A stretch of DNA of 33,616 nucleotides from NCBI GenBank assembly GCA_016930075.1, contig JAFGHS010000111.1, positions 1 to 33,616 of the forward strand. The letters are read 5' to 3'. Below, in pieces: positions 8,701-16,522 of this stretch (within the stretch, counting starts at the first letter, position 1; every line of letters begins with the position of its first letter). The translations under genes were made by a program, and so were the position numbers. This DNA is from Deltaproteobacteria bacterium (lineage in GTDB: Bacteria > Desulfobacterota > Syntrophia > Syntrophales > JAFGHS01). The notes beneath the pieces were generated by a model. It saw only the letters and a program-made list of their open reading frames with translations, was not told the origin of the DNA and did no database searches.

Positions 8701-8895
8701 CAACGCCAGTGGCTGGAACGGATCGAAAAGCAGCTCATCGCGCAGACGGTCCTGGATCGTGAGGATTTCGACCGCGGGGCCTTCGCCGAACACGGCGGCT
8801 TTAGCAGATTGAATAAGATTTTTCAGGGCAACTTCCAAGAGATACTGGATGAGATCAACACGACCCTGTATGTTTCAGAAAGGCAAACGGCATGA
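5731..8895 (+). CDS. hsdR: Type I restriction enzyme R subunit (EcoEI-like HsdR)
   Basis: This 1054-residue motor and nuclease subunit would translocate and cut DNA unmodified at sites chosen by HsdS. Residues about 20-125 resemble the DUF4145-type N-terminal helical domain of some HsdR proteins. The PD-(D/E)xK nuclease follows (Asp220, then GFIEAKK with Glu234 and Lys236). The SF2 helicase has Walker A ATGTGKT (371-377), DEAH (477-480), GLTATP, and motif VI QMLGRGTRR (723-731). The C terminus matches the EcoEI-type HsdR domain. The start is TTG 5731, overlapping the RadC stop; ATG 5794 would lose part of the N-terminal domain and ATG 6226 all of it. Its stop overlaps HsdM by ATGA. Confidence 0.94.
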   Translation: MNIFAELKRISAPLGIPGCDAMENLAENPLLVLQNLDLQASLFTRVILAFEGLAEPAADTQVARLNILNNRGFLPSTLLPFFHCLNNNKQEQNISTPIIRMKANLHLKLAGHLATWFIKSYGPYFPTSISEAQTGESALQHLRQHITADSVRRAARRAAMRRATTMTLSEDETRVIIDYQLRTAGWQADTLSLRYAQGTRPEKGVDKAIAEWPTDTGPADYALFAGLDLIGFIEAKKMGRDVVADLTQGKRYARSPLLDGEARLMGGPWNDHKVPFLFSTNARPYLDQIKEKSGIWFLDVRNPSNHPRPLQGWYSADELCTLLEHDIPEAHEKLKQEPMDYLGLRDYQERAIQRIESALNQGQTRLLVAMATGTGKTRLAIGLIYRLIKSHRFRRILFVVDRNALGEQAGDKFKETRLEELKTFDQIYDLKEVDANGIEPTTKVKIATIQALMHAIMYPSDPINIPSVGQYDCIIVDEAHRGYTLDRELGEEELLYRDQNDYLSKFRRVIDYFDAVKIGLTATPAPHTIDIFGRPVYTYSYREAVVDGWLMDHEPPHQLVTRLSKEGIKWQKGDTIPVYDPATGQITNIEDIPDEVKLEIDHFNKLVLTENFNRTVAKELIKYLNPDGEEKTLIFAATDDHADTVVRVLKEEFEAAGIPIPDEAIAKITGSIDRPEGAIRQFKNERLPNIAVTVDLMTTGIDVPEICNLVFIRRIRSRILFEQMLGRGTRRCDRIGKDHFNIFDAVSIYEALEPVSAMKPIAADPTQTLGQLFDELDHLSEDHAKTTSLKKQVEQILAKLQRILKRMDDDALGEFKTLSGGQTMQQFIASLKGDDPEACRRKLAARRNLLAFLDENRHRPKKQLISHHADELQSHTRGYGNADKPEDYLNAFREFIITNMNKVPALAVVCQRPRELTRQTLKELKLVLDQAGYTEKNLQVAWKDWKNEEIAADIISFIRRQALGDPLLSHEERIKKGMTRIYAMRPWTAIQRQWLERIEKQLIAQTVLDREDFDRGAFAEHGGFSRLNKIFQGNFQEILDEINTTLYVSERQTA

Positions 8896-10328
8896 ACACA
8901 ACCGAAATCGTTCAAAAACTATGGAATCTCTGTAACGTCCTGCGGGACGACGGCATCACTTATCACCAGTATGTTACAGAGCTGACCTATATCCTGTTCT
9001 TGAAGATGGCCAAGGAAACCGGTGCGGAAAACAAAATCCCCGCAGGATACCGCTGGGATGATTTGACGAAAAAAGACGGTATACAGCAACACCAGTTTTA
9101 CCGTGAGCTTTTACTGAAGCTCGGCACGGAGGGCAAGAACCGCGTCCAGCAAATCTACGTGAACGCGCATACCAATATCGACGAGCCGAAAAACCTGAAA
9201 AAGATCATCAACGACATCGACAAACTGGACTGGTACAGCGCCAGAGAGGAGGGGCTGGGCAACCTCTACGAAGGGCTTCTGGAGAAGAATGCCAATGAGA
9301 AAAAATCGGGCGCCGGGCAATACTTCACGCCGCGGCCACTCATCAATGCTATGGTGCAGCTTATTAAACCCGGTCTTGAAGAAAGATGTGGGGACCCCGC
9401 TTGCGGCACATTCGGATTCATGATCGCCGCTGACCGGTACTTGAAGGAAAAACATGACGAATACTTTGGCCTACCAACAGAAAAACAAGAATTTCAAAAG
9501 AAAGACGCTTTCACCGGGATAGAACTGGTTCCGGAAACACACCGTCTGGCCTTGATGAATGCCATGCTCCACGGCATCGAAGGGAAAATCATTCAGGCAG
9601 ATGCCCTTTCAACGGCGGGTAAACAGTTCAAGGACTATGATGTGATCCTCACCAATCCGCCATTCGGCACCAAACGCGGCGGTGAAAGACCAACACGGGA
9701 TGATCTCACCTATCCCACGTCAAACAAGCAACTCAATTTCTTACAGATGATCTACCGCTCTCTTCGCACAAACGGCAAGGCAAGGGCTGCTGTGGTCTTG
9801 CCTGACAATATTCTCTTTGCCGACGGCGACGGCCAAAAGGTGCGGGCCGACTTGATGAACAAATGCGAACTCCACACCATCCTGCGCCTTCCAACAGGCA
9901 TCTTTTACGCCCAAGGCGTCAAAACAAACGTCCTGTTTTTTACCTGCGGACAGAAAGACAAAGGGAATACGAAGGAAATTTGGATATACGACATGCGCTC
10001 CAACATGCCAAATTTCGGTAAGCGCACACCTCTCGGCATTGAGCATTTTCAGGATTTTATGAAAGCTTACGGTAACGACCCCTATGGCAAGTCAAAGCGG
10101 AAGGACCTGGGAGAGAACGGGCGTTTCCGCTGTTTCACCAGAGAGGAAATAGCCAAACGAAACGACTCCCTCGACATCACCTGGCTTCAGGATGACAGTG
10201 TACGGCGGGGCGATGATCTTCCCGAACCTTCCGATATCGCCGATGAAATTCTCGCCCAGCTCAGTATAGCCGCGGAGGAGATGCAAGAACTGTCGCTTCT
10301 TTTGAATAGTACGCAACAGAATAGGTGA
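8892..10328 (+). CDS. hsdM: Type I restriction N6-adenine methyltransferase (HsdM)
   Basis: The 478-residue protein carries the HsdM N-terminal helical domain (VQKLWNLCNVLRDDGITYHQYV..) and a Rossmann-type methylase domain. SAM-binding motif I reads DPACGTFGF from Asp168, where most HsdM have GTGGF. The catalytic motif IV NPPF is at 255-258. With HsdS it would methylate adenine in the recognition site, and with HsdR it would restrict. The length is typical. It starts within the HsdR stop (4-bp overlap) behind an AAAGG ribosome site and ends 4 bp before the HsdS GTG start. Confidence 0.95.
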   Translation: MNTTEIVQKLWNLCNVLRDDGITYHQYVTELTYILFLKMAKETGAENKIPAGYRWDDLTKKDGIQQHQFYRELLLKLGTEGKNRVQQIYVNAHTNIDEPKNLKKIINDIDKLDWYSAREEGLGNLYEGLLEKNANEKKSGAGQYFTPRPLINAMVQLIKPGLEERCGDPACGTFGFMIAADRYLKEKHDEYFGLPTEKQEFQKKDAFTGIELVPETHRLALMNAMLHGIEGKIIQADALSTAGKQFKDYDVILTNPPFGTKRGGERPTRDDLTYPTSNKQLNFLQMIYRSLRTNGKARAAVVLPDNILFADGDGQKVRADLMNKCELHTILRLPTGIFYAQGVKTNVLFFTCGQKDKGNTKEIWIYDMRSNMPNFGKRTPLGIEHFQDFMKAYGNDPYGKSKRKDLGENGRFRCFTREEIAKRNDSLDITWLQDDSVRRGDDLPEPSDIADEILAQLSIAAEEMQELSLLLNSTQQNR

Positions 10329-10332
10329 TTTT

Positions 10333-12087
10333 GTGAGTCGATGGCAAATCCCAACAGGATGGCAGTGGGCAAAAGCAATTGATATATCTCTGATTGTAGG
10401 TGGTGGTACACCGCCGACGAAAAATTCGGCAAACTTTACTAAAAAAGGCATTCCTTGGCTAACACCAGCTGATCTTTCAGGTTATCAAGATGAGTATATC
10501 AGCCGTGGAAAACGTGATTTATCCGAAGAGGGCTATAGAGATAGCGGGGCGCAGCTTATGCCAAAGGACGCGGTCCTTTTCACTTCGAGGGCTCCAATAG
10601 GCTACTGTGTTCTCGCTGCTAATGAGATATCCACGAATCAGGGCTTTAAAAGTCTTGTATTAAAGGGTGGTATCAATCCCAAATACATTCGCTACTATTT
10701 ACTTGCTTCGAAACAGTATGCAGAGTCACTCGCCAGCGGTTCTACTTTTAAAGAATTATCTGGAAATCGTATCGCCAACTTAGAAATACCAATTCCCCCG
10801 CTCAACGAACAAAAACGCATTGTCACCAGAATTGAAGAACTTCAAGCTCGCAGCCGCCGTACGCGTGAGGCACTGGAGACCATTCCTCATCTTATTGATC
10901 AACTCCGTCAATCTATTCTGTCATCAGCCTTTCGAGGAGATCTGACAAAAGAATGGCGCGAAAAACAAACAAATATCGAACCGGCAAAGGAGCTTTTGAA
11001 GCGTATTCGTGCTGAACGCCGCAAGCATTGGGAAGAGGCAGAATTAGAAAAACTAAGAGAAAGAGGACTTTCAGAGGAGAAGTTCAAAGAAGCATTTGCC
11101 AAACGTCGTAAGCAATATAAGGAACCCTTTCCCGTTGTCACCAGCAACTTACCTGAATTACCGGCAAAGTGGTGCTGGGCAAGCCTTGAAGAAATATCCC
11201 AATGGATAACTGATGGCACTCACCAGCCTCCGCCTTTTATGGATAGAGGAATACCATTCTTGGTAATATCTAATATGGTGAGTGGTGAAATTAAGTGGAA
11301 TACAATACAAAAGTGGGTCTCCACTGAAACTTTTCATAAATATACTGGTATTTACAAACCAGTTTTAGGCGACATAATCTATAGTACTGTGGGTTCTTAT
11401 GGCGTAGCCGTTGAAGTAACGACGAATAAGGAATTCATGTTTCAACGTCACATTGCGCATATTCGTCCAATATCTAAATACCTTCCTGTTACGTATTTAA
11501 CTTATGCTCTCAATTCACCAATCTGTAAAGAACAAGCAGACGTCGTTGCAAGAGGAGTTGCGCAGAAAACCGTAAATCTTTTCGATTTGAGACGATTTGC
11601 AATCCCCTTAGCACCTCTATCTGAACAATACAAATTGAATGAGCTGTTATCCATATGTTTTGAGATATTAGATAATCAGCGTCACAAGCTAAATATTTCA
11701 TTAGATAAGCTACGCAATTTCGAGCAATCCATTCTCACCAAAGCTTTCCGTGGTGAATTAGTCCCGCAGGACCCGAATGACGAACCAGCCTCCATCCTGC
11801 TTGAACGTATCAGGCAGGAAAAAGACCACGCCACGGTGGAACCAAAAGTCAAAGACAGACGAAAGGACCGAGAAATGAAACACAAACAACAAGAACAAAG
11901 AGACATAATTTCAGTCCTCCGTAAATCGAGTCAAGCTCTGACGCCGGAGGAGGTCTTCTCGAAAGCTGGTTTTGATGAGGCAGCGGTGGATACATTCTAC
12001 GACCAACTACGGCAAGCCATTGCAGCAAAACAGATCCGCGAAATCAGAAAAGGTAAAACGATACGGTTGGAGGCCATAGCGTCATGA
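10333..12087 (+). CDS. hsdS: Type I specificity subunit (HsdS) with extra C-terminal domain
   Basis: The 584-residue protein has two target-recognition domains. Each is followed by a conserved helical spacer: IPPLNEQKRIVTRIEELQ...QSILSSAFRGDLTKEW after the first, and LSEQYKLNELL...QSILTKAFRGELVPQDP after the second. These set the bipartite DNA site and dock HsdM. HsdS proteins are usually 400-460 residues. Here a long charged linker and a roughly 70-residue helical/winged-helix-like tail (515-584, LTPEEVFSKAGFDEAAVDTFYDQLRQ..) are added. The start is GTG 10333 behind AGGTGA. The stop overlaps the AAA ATPase start by ATGA. The sequence specificity cannot be predicted. Confidence 0.92.
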   Translation: MSRWQIPTGWQWAKAIDISLIVGGGTPPTKNSANFTKKGIPWLTPADLSGYQDEYISRGKRDLSEEGYRDSGAQLMPKDAVLFTSRAPIGYCVLAANEISTNQGFKSLVLKGGINPKYIRYYLLASKQYAESLASGSTFKELSGNRIANLEIPIPPLNEQKRIVTRIEELQARSRRTREALETIPHLIDQLRQSILSSAFRGDLTKEWREKQTNIEPAKELLKRIRAERRKHWEEAELEKLRERGLSEEKFKEAFAKRRKQYKEPFPVVTSNLPELPAKWCWASLEEISQWITDGTHQPPPFMDRGIPFLVISNMVSGEIKWNTIQKWVSTETFHKYTGIYKPVLGDIIYSTVGSYGVAVEVTTNKEFMFQRHIAHIRPISKYLPVTYLTYALNSPICKEQADVVARGVAQKTVNLFDLRRFAIPLAPLSEQYKLNELLSICFEILDNQRHKLNISLDKLRNFEQSILTKAFRGELVPQDPNDEPASILLERIRQEKDHATVEPKVKDRRKDREMKHKQQEQRDIISVLRKSSQALTPEEVFSKAGFDEAAVDTFYDQLRQAIAAKQIREIRKGKTIRLEAIAS

Positions 12088-13664
12088 GGATTCACCGTCT
12101 GTTTATCAAAGCCCCCGGATTCAAGAATCTCATTGATTTTAAGATCGACTTTGATGAAGCTTCGCCTATGACGGTACTTGTCGGTCGAAACGGGACCGGC
12201 AAATCGAACATCCTTGAAGCGCTGACGATCATTTTCCGTGACCTCGATCTTGAAGTACCGACGCCCCCATTCAGCTATGAACTCGAATACACATGCCGCG
12301 GACATAGAATCATTGTGGATGCAGAGCTTACCCGGACTGCTAGAAAGGTTCAAATCAGTGTTGACGGTGCGCTATTGACTGGAAAGACTTTTACAGAAAA
12401 TAAACGGACCTATCTTCCCAATTACGTTTTTGGCTACTATTCCGGTCCAAGCAATCGGATGCAGGAGCATTTCCTGAAGCACCAAGATCGATTTTATACT
12501 GGTTTAATTAACGCCGACGGGAAAGATCTTCCCCTGCGGCCGCTCTTTTTTGCCCAGCATATTCACAGTCAATTTGTGTTATTGGCCTTTTTCCTCGAAC
12601 AGGATCAAGAAGCCCTTCAATTTCTCAAGGACCAACTCGGTATCACCGGCCTTGATTCCGTTCTTTTCGTCATGAAGAAACCCCCCTGGAAAAGTAACAG
12701 CGGCGATGAAAGATTTTGGAATGCCCGTGGCGTTGTGGCAAACTTAATGGACCGGTTATATGAGCATTCGATCGCGCCCCTGCGCCACAAATGGCGCGTT
12801 CCTCTGGGATTTCATGAGACAACGAACCTGGAGCACCTCTACCTCTATCTGCCCAGCGCTAACGCTCTGCAAAATCTTAAGGCAGGGTATGCGACACAGC
12901 AGGATTTTTTCAAGGCCCTGGAAAGCACCTATATCTCGGAACTTATTCGTGAGGTTCGCACCCGCGTCATGGCCCTGTCTGCGGAAGCGCCGCTGACATT
13001 TCGCGAGTTGAGCGAGGGGGAACAGCAACTTTTGATGGTTCTTGGCCTTTTACGCTTCACCCGTGAAGATGAATCGCTTTTTCTTCTTGATGAACCCGAC
13101 ACACATCTGAACCCTGCCTGGAGTATCCAGTATCTGGAATTTTTAAAGACCATTGGCGGTTTGAGTGAAAATGGCCATGTCATTATGGCAACCCATGACC
13201 CGTTAGTGATTTGTGGCCTTACGCGCGCACAGGTTCGTATCATGCTCCGCGATACTCTCGAATCACCTGTCAGAGCAGAAATGCCCGACATGGATCCCCA
13301 AGGGATGGGGATCAACGGACTGCTCCGAAGTGAACTATATGGCCTGGCGTCCGCCCTTGATTTGCCTACATTAGATAAGATTGGTGAACGCGATGCCATT
13401 CGAGCAAAGCAAAAGGAATTGCAGGCCCAAGGGAAGGATTTGAGCCCGGAAGATCGAATCAAACTCATTCAACTTTCCGACGAGCTAGCCGCCTTAGGCT
13501 TTGCCCGCGACTATCGCGATCCCATCGAACAGCAGTTTGCTGATGCCATGGCCAGAAGGAAAAAAGGAAAGGATAAGATATTATTGTCACCATCAACCTT
13601 GAAAAAGCAGCAGGATCTTGCAGACGAAATATTGGCGGAGATTATTACTGAGGAGAGGTCATGA
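12084..13664 (+). CDS. Restriction-associated AAA ATPase, PtuA/Septu-like
   Basis: The 526-residue protein is an SMC/RecF-style ABC-type ATPase. Walker A GRNGTGKS is at 34-41, a SEGEQQLLMVL signature comes before Walker B, LLDEPDTHLNP has DEP at 336-338, and the H-loop is ATHDP. It has no visible nuclease domain of its own. It is encoded inside the hsd operon, overlapping HsdS by 4 bp behind a GGAGG site, and it overlaps the next HNH gene by 4 bp. An AAA ATPase followed by a TIGR02646-type HNH protein is the composition of Septu (PtuA/PtuB). Such ATPases are also known as restriction-system-associated proteins. Whether it modulates restriction or acts as a separate defence is open. Confidence 0.87.
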   Translation: MRIHRLFIKAPGFKNLIDFKIDFDEASPMTVLVGRNGTGKSNILEALTIIFRDLDLEVPTPPFSYELEYTCRGHRIIVDAELTRTARKVQISVDGALLTGKTFTENKRTYLPNYVFGYYSGPSNRMQEHFLKHQDRFYTGLINADGKDLPLRPLFFAQHIHSQFVLLAFFLEQDQEALQFLKDQLGITGLDSVLFVMKKPPWKSNSGDERFWNARGVVANLMDRLYEHSIAPLRHKWRVPLGFHETTNLEHLYLYLPSANALQNLKAGYATQQDFFKALESTYISELIREVRTRVMALSAEAPLTFRELSEGEQQLLMVLGLLRFTREDESLFLLDEPDTHLNPAWSIQYLEFLKTIGGLSENGHVIMATHDPLVICGLTRAQVRIMLRDTLESPVRAEMPDMDPQGMGINGLLRSELYGLASALDLPTLDKIGERDAIRAKQKELQAQGKDLSPEDRIKLIQLSDELAALGFARDYRDPIEQQFADAMARRKKGKDKILLSPSTLKKQQDLADEILAEIITEERS

Positions 13665-14458
13665 TTTATATTAACCGCGATGGTCAAGCACCTCCGCCTG
13701 ACTGGTTGAAAAAAGCAGAGGCTGTTAAGCAGAAATTGGAAAATGCAACTACACTTGAAGAACGTCTTGCCATGATCAAAAAACATGCATCCTTATGGGG
13801 CGAACTCAAAGAGTGGCTTTTATCATTATCGCATAATAAATGCTGGTATACCGAGGCGCGGAATGATTCTTCCCATTACGAAGTGGAACATTTTAGACCA
13901 AAGAAATGGCCTGATGATTCATTTGAAGGATATTGGTGGCTGGCATTCGAATGGCAAAACTACAGAATATGCGGGAATGCACCTAATCGAAAGAAAGGGG
14001 CATTCTTTCCGTTGCAACCGGCTTCGCGACGCGCTTCATGCCTTGATAGGCATTTTGTCGATGATGAACTGAACACGCTTCTGGACCCAACCGATCCCGC
14101 CGACCCGCTGCTCTTATCATTTGATGAAAGCGGTGTGTGTAAAGTTGATCCCCACTGTGCTGGATGGGAAAAAGAACGGGCGACTACCTCTATCGATCGG
14201 TACGGATTGAACAGTCTGCCACAATTATGTGAAGGGCGGCAAAAAGTCTGGCAGGAATGCAGAGCCATTCTTGACGACCTTTTTGAATTGCATAATCGAA
14301 ATCAACAGAAACCTACAGCAAGTTGTAAAACCAGCATAAAAGAAAAAACAAAGCAATTAATGGCCAAGGTTAAAAAAGATCAGCCATTCTCTGCTGTAGC
14401 ACGCGCATGCATCGCGGTGAGTGGTTGTCCCGGGGCGGAAAAGATTGCGTCATTGTAG
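13661..14458 (+). CDS. HNH endonuclease, TIGR02646/PtuB-like
   Basis: The 265-residue protein has the HNH pattern of the TIGR02646 family: CWYTE (61-65), EVEHFRPKKW (74-83 with His77), EWQNYRICGNAPNRKKGAFFP (97-117). The first zinc knuckle is usually CxYCE; here the second Cys is Thr, so the structural zinc site may differ. PtuB of Septu and the HNH effector of some retrons belong to this family. It is translationally coupled to the AAA ATPase (ATGA overlap, GAGGAGAGG ribosome site), so they probably form one complex. It is the last gene of the six-gene overlapped run; the next gene starts 46 bp later. Confidence 0.87.
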   Translation: MIYINRDGQAPPPDWLKKAEAVKQKLENATTLEERLAMIKKHASLWGELKEWLLSLSHNKCWYTEARNDSSHYEVEHFRPKKWPDDSFEGYWWLAFEWQNYRICGNAPNRKKGAFFPLQPASRRASCLDRHFVDDELNTLLDPTDPADPLLLSFDESGVCKVDPHCAGWEKERATTSIDRYGLNSLPQLCEGRQKVWQECRAILDDLFELHNRNQQKPTASCKTSIKEKTKQLMAKVKKDQPFSAVARACIAVSGCPGAEKIASL

Positions 14459-14504
14459 GTATCATCATGGAAATGCTTTTCATTGAATTTCGAGACAATA
14501 CCCC

Positions 14505-15650
14505 ATGAATCCGGAAAACAGCTACGCATGCCATCGCTGCTTTAAAGATAAAGTCCTCTTTGAGTTTATACGACAGAAAGGGCAGCGTGGGTGGTGCAAC
14601 TGGTGCGGCGCACGAAATGTTTATGTGGTACCCCTTTATGAACTTGGAGACATTTTTCGAGATGTCATCCCAATATATTCACCGGGCGATATCAATGGTG
14701 ATCGGTTATCGTATCTTTTACAAGAAGATTGGAATGTTTTCAGTGAAAGAATAGAACAATCACCCGACAATTTGATGCAGGAGTTGACGGTTTCTATCCT
14801 GAAGGCCGGCCTCGATCCTAAAGACTATCATTCCGGCGACTATCCTGATTATAACGATTTTTTTTATCGGAAAGAGGAGTGGCTTGTCGGACACTGGCAA
14901 GATAAAGCCGAGGCTTATTTTCTTAATGGACAGAAAAGACTAAAAGAATCTTTCCCTTCAATTCATCGAGAACCAATTGATGACCTGCCGGACCAACTCG
15001 AAGCAGCCTTTGAAGACCTGTCGCGCACATATGAGCCGGACCATATTCTCTATCGAGCAAGGATTCACGATGAGCGATTACGAAACGAGAGGTTTAGTTT
15101 GTCTGAGATGGGTATGCCGCCGCCCGAAAAATCAACAGCAGGTAGGGCAAATCGCAAGAGCGAATCAGTCCTTTACCTGGCAAACAATGCCAGAACTGCA
15201 CTTGCTGAAGTACGCGCATGGAAGGGTATGGCGGTGGCTATAGCGAGATTTCAAATAAAGAAACCGTTATCCGTTGTAAGCCTTCTAAATTGCGATATGC
15301 CGGAAAGTCCTTTTTTTCAAGAATATTTAGAATGGAAAATTCAATTAGGCGCCCTGTTTGACAGACTCGCCGAGGAACTCTCGCAACCGGCCCTGCCTAA
15401 TGAAGATGAAAATATATATTTTTCGACACAATACCTTTGTGATTGGATAAATAAATCAGGTTACGATGGTATCGAATATCCGAGCGCCATGGGTGCTGGT
15501 TACAATGTCGCGCTTTTTCGATCGGATCATGTTGAACCGCTGGATGTTCGATATTTCCGTGTCAAAGATATAATTCATAAATATGACGAATTGGTTAGAG
15601 ATGAACTGCCATATGAAGAAGGCCCATTCGATTATTTGTTTATGAAATAA
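14505..15650 (+). CDS. RES-domain protein with N-terminal zinc ribbon (HEPN/RES type)
   Basis: The 381-residue protein starts with a CxxC...CxxC zinc ribbon (Cys9, Cys12, Cys31, Cys34). A helical middle part follows, resembling the HEPN/RES N-terminal domain, and then a RES domain: LYRARI (183-187 area) and GRANRKSESVLYLANNARTALAEVR (213-237) with its conserved Arg, Tyr and Glu. RES toxins of TA systems degrade NAD+ and resemble ADP-ribosyltransferases; the longer HEPN-RES proteins are uncharacterised but occur in defence loci. No cognate Xre antitoxin gene is adjacent. It lies 46 bp downstream of the HNH gene with no clear ribosome site. Enzyme activity is inferred from family only. Confidence 0.8.
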   Translation: MNPENSYACHRCFKDKVLFEFIRQKGQRGWCNWCGARNVYVVPLYELGDIFRDVIPIYSPGDINGDRLSYLLQEDWNVFSERIEQSPDNLMQELTVSILKAGLDPKDYHSGDYPDYNDFFYRKEEWLVGHWQDKAEAYFLNGQKRLKESFPSIHREPIDDLPDQLEAAFEDLSRTYEPDHILYRARIHDERLRNERFSLSEMGMPPPEKSTAGRANRKSESVLYLANNARTALAEVRAWKGMAVAIARFQIKKPLSVVSLLNCDMPESPFFQEYLEWKIQLGALFDRLAEELSQPALPNEDENIYFSTQYLCDWINKSGYDGIEYPSAMGAGYNVALFRSDHVEPLDVRYFRVKDIIHKYDELVRDELPYEEGPFDYLFMK

Positions 15651-15744
15651 TTAAACATTTACAGACAGAGATTTAATCTGTTGGATATTAAGAATAGAGA
15701 TAGACTCTTAGACATGCTCACATCGAAAGGCGCGAATCAATGTC

Positions 15745-16452
15745 ATGAAGAATAGATTTTACGGGGATGTGAACGATTACATCAAATATGGGATATTGGA
15801 TATCTTATCTGAAAAATACCAATCTATTGGAATCAATTGGTATCTAACGGATGATGGGCATGGGAAAGCGGGTGATGGGAATCGTGTTCATTACATCGAT
15901 AAGGTGAAAGAATGGCGTGCCTTTAATCCAAGAATATTTAATGCGCTGAAAACTAGACTCGAATGTAATCAACGAAATATCTCATATTGCTGCACAGATA
16001 AAGTATTCGATTTCAATTGCGAATTCACAGAACTGATGCCCGATAATGCCGCCAAGACTGAGTATGAAATTTTACGCCATGGCTGGCACGAAAGAGCAAA
16101 ACACGCACTTAGAAAATGCGACTTAATATTTTTCGATCCCGATATCGGCGTTGTGGATCACCTGCCAAAAAGTGCCGCGAAAAAGTCGGAATATTGTCTA
16201 ACGAAAGAAATAGAAGAGTACGACTGGTGTGATTGGCTCATTGTGATATTTCCAAAGCATGCGCAGCGCTACGCGACATTAAAAAGTAATCCTATAGTAA
16301 GAAGTGCAGAGAAGAAGGACAAGAAAGTTATGGTTTTCTTATTTGGCGGGATGGCACTGATCTACATCTCGAAAGAGATTCAGGCAAAAATGATGTCTCG
16401 TGTATTTAAGGAATGGGATACAAAAATAGACACTAAAATTCTTATTCCATAG
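15745..16452 (+). CDS. Uncharacterised protein with DPDIG motif
   Basis: The 235-residue protein begins KNRFYGDVNDYIKYGILDIL and contains CDLIFFDPDIGV near residue 128. This pattern recurs in an uncharacterised family, from memory often as DPDNG. A hydrophobic strand ending in FFDPD resembles an acidic active-site or Mg2+-binding loop of a Rossmann-like fold, but I see no SAM-binding or P-loop motif. Seven cysteines are scattered through it. Its codon and base composition is AT-richer than the hsd genes. It is the same strand as the RES gene, 94 bp away, with GAAAGG about 15 nt before the ATG. Function unknown; its place suggests an island passenger or defence accessory. Confidence 0.7.
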   Translation: MKNRFYGDVNDYIKYGILDILSEKYQSIGINWYLTDDGHGKAGDGNRVHYIDKVKEWRAFNPRIFNALKTRLECNQRNISYCCTDKVFDFNCEFTELMPDNAAKTEYEILRHGWHERAKHALRKCDLIFFDPDIGVVDHLPKSAAKKSEYCLTKEIEEYDWCDWLIVIFPKHAQRYATLKSNPIVRSAEKKDKKVMVFLFGGMALIYISKEIQAKMMSRVFKEWDTKIDTKILIP

Positions 16453-16522
16453 AGTTGTTTCTAAAAATCATTTTCTCCTTCAAAATGGGAGATATTGGAA
16501 AAAATGTTTAGGAGAATAACCT

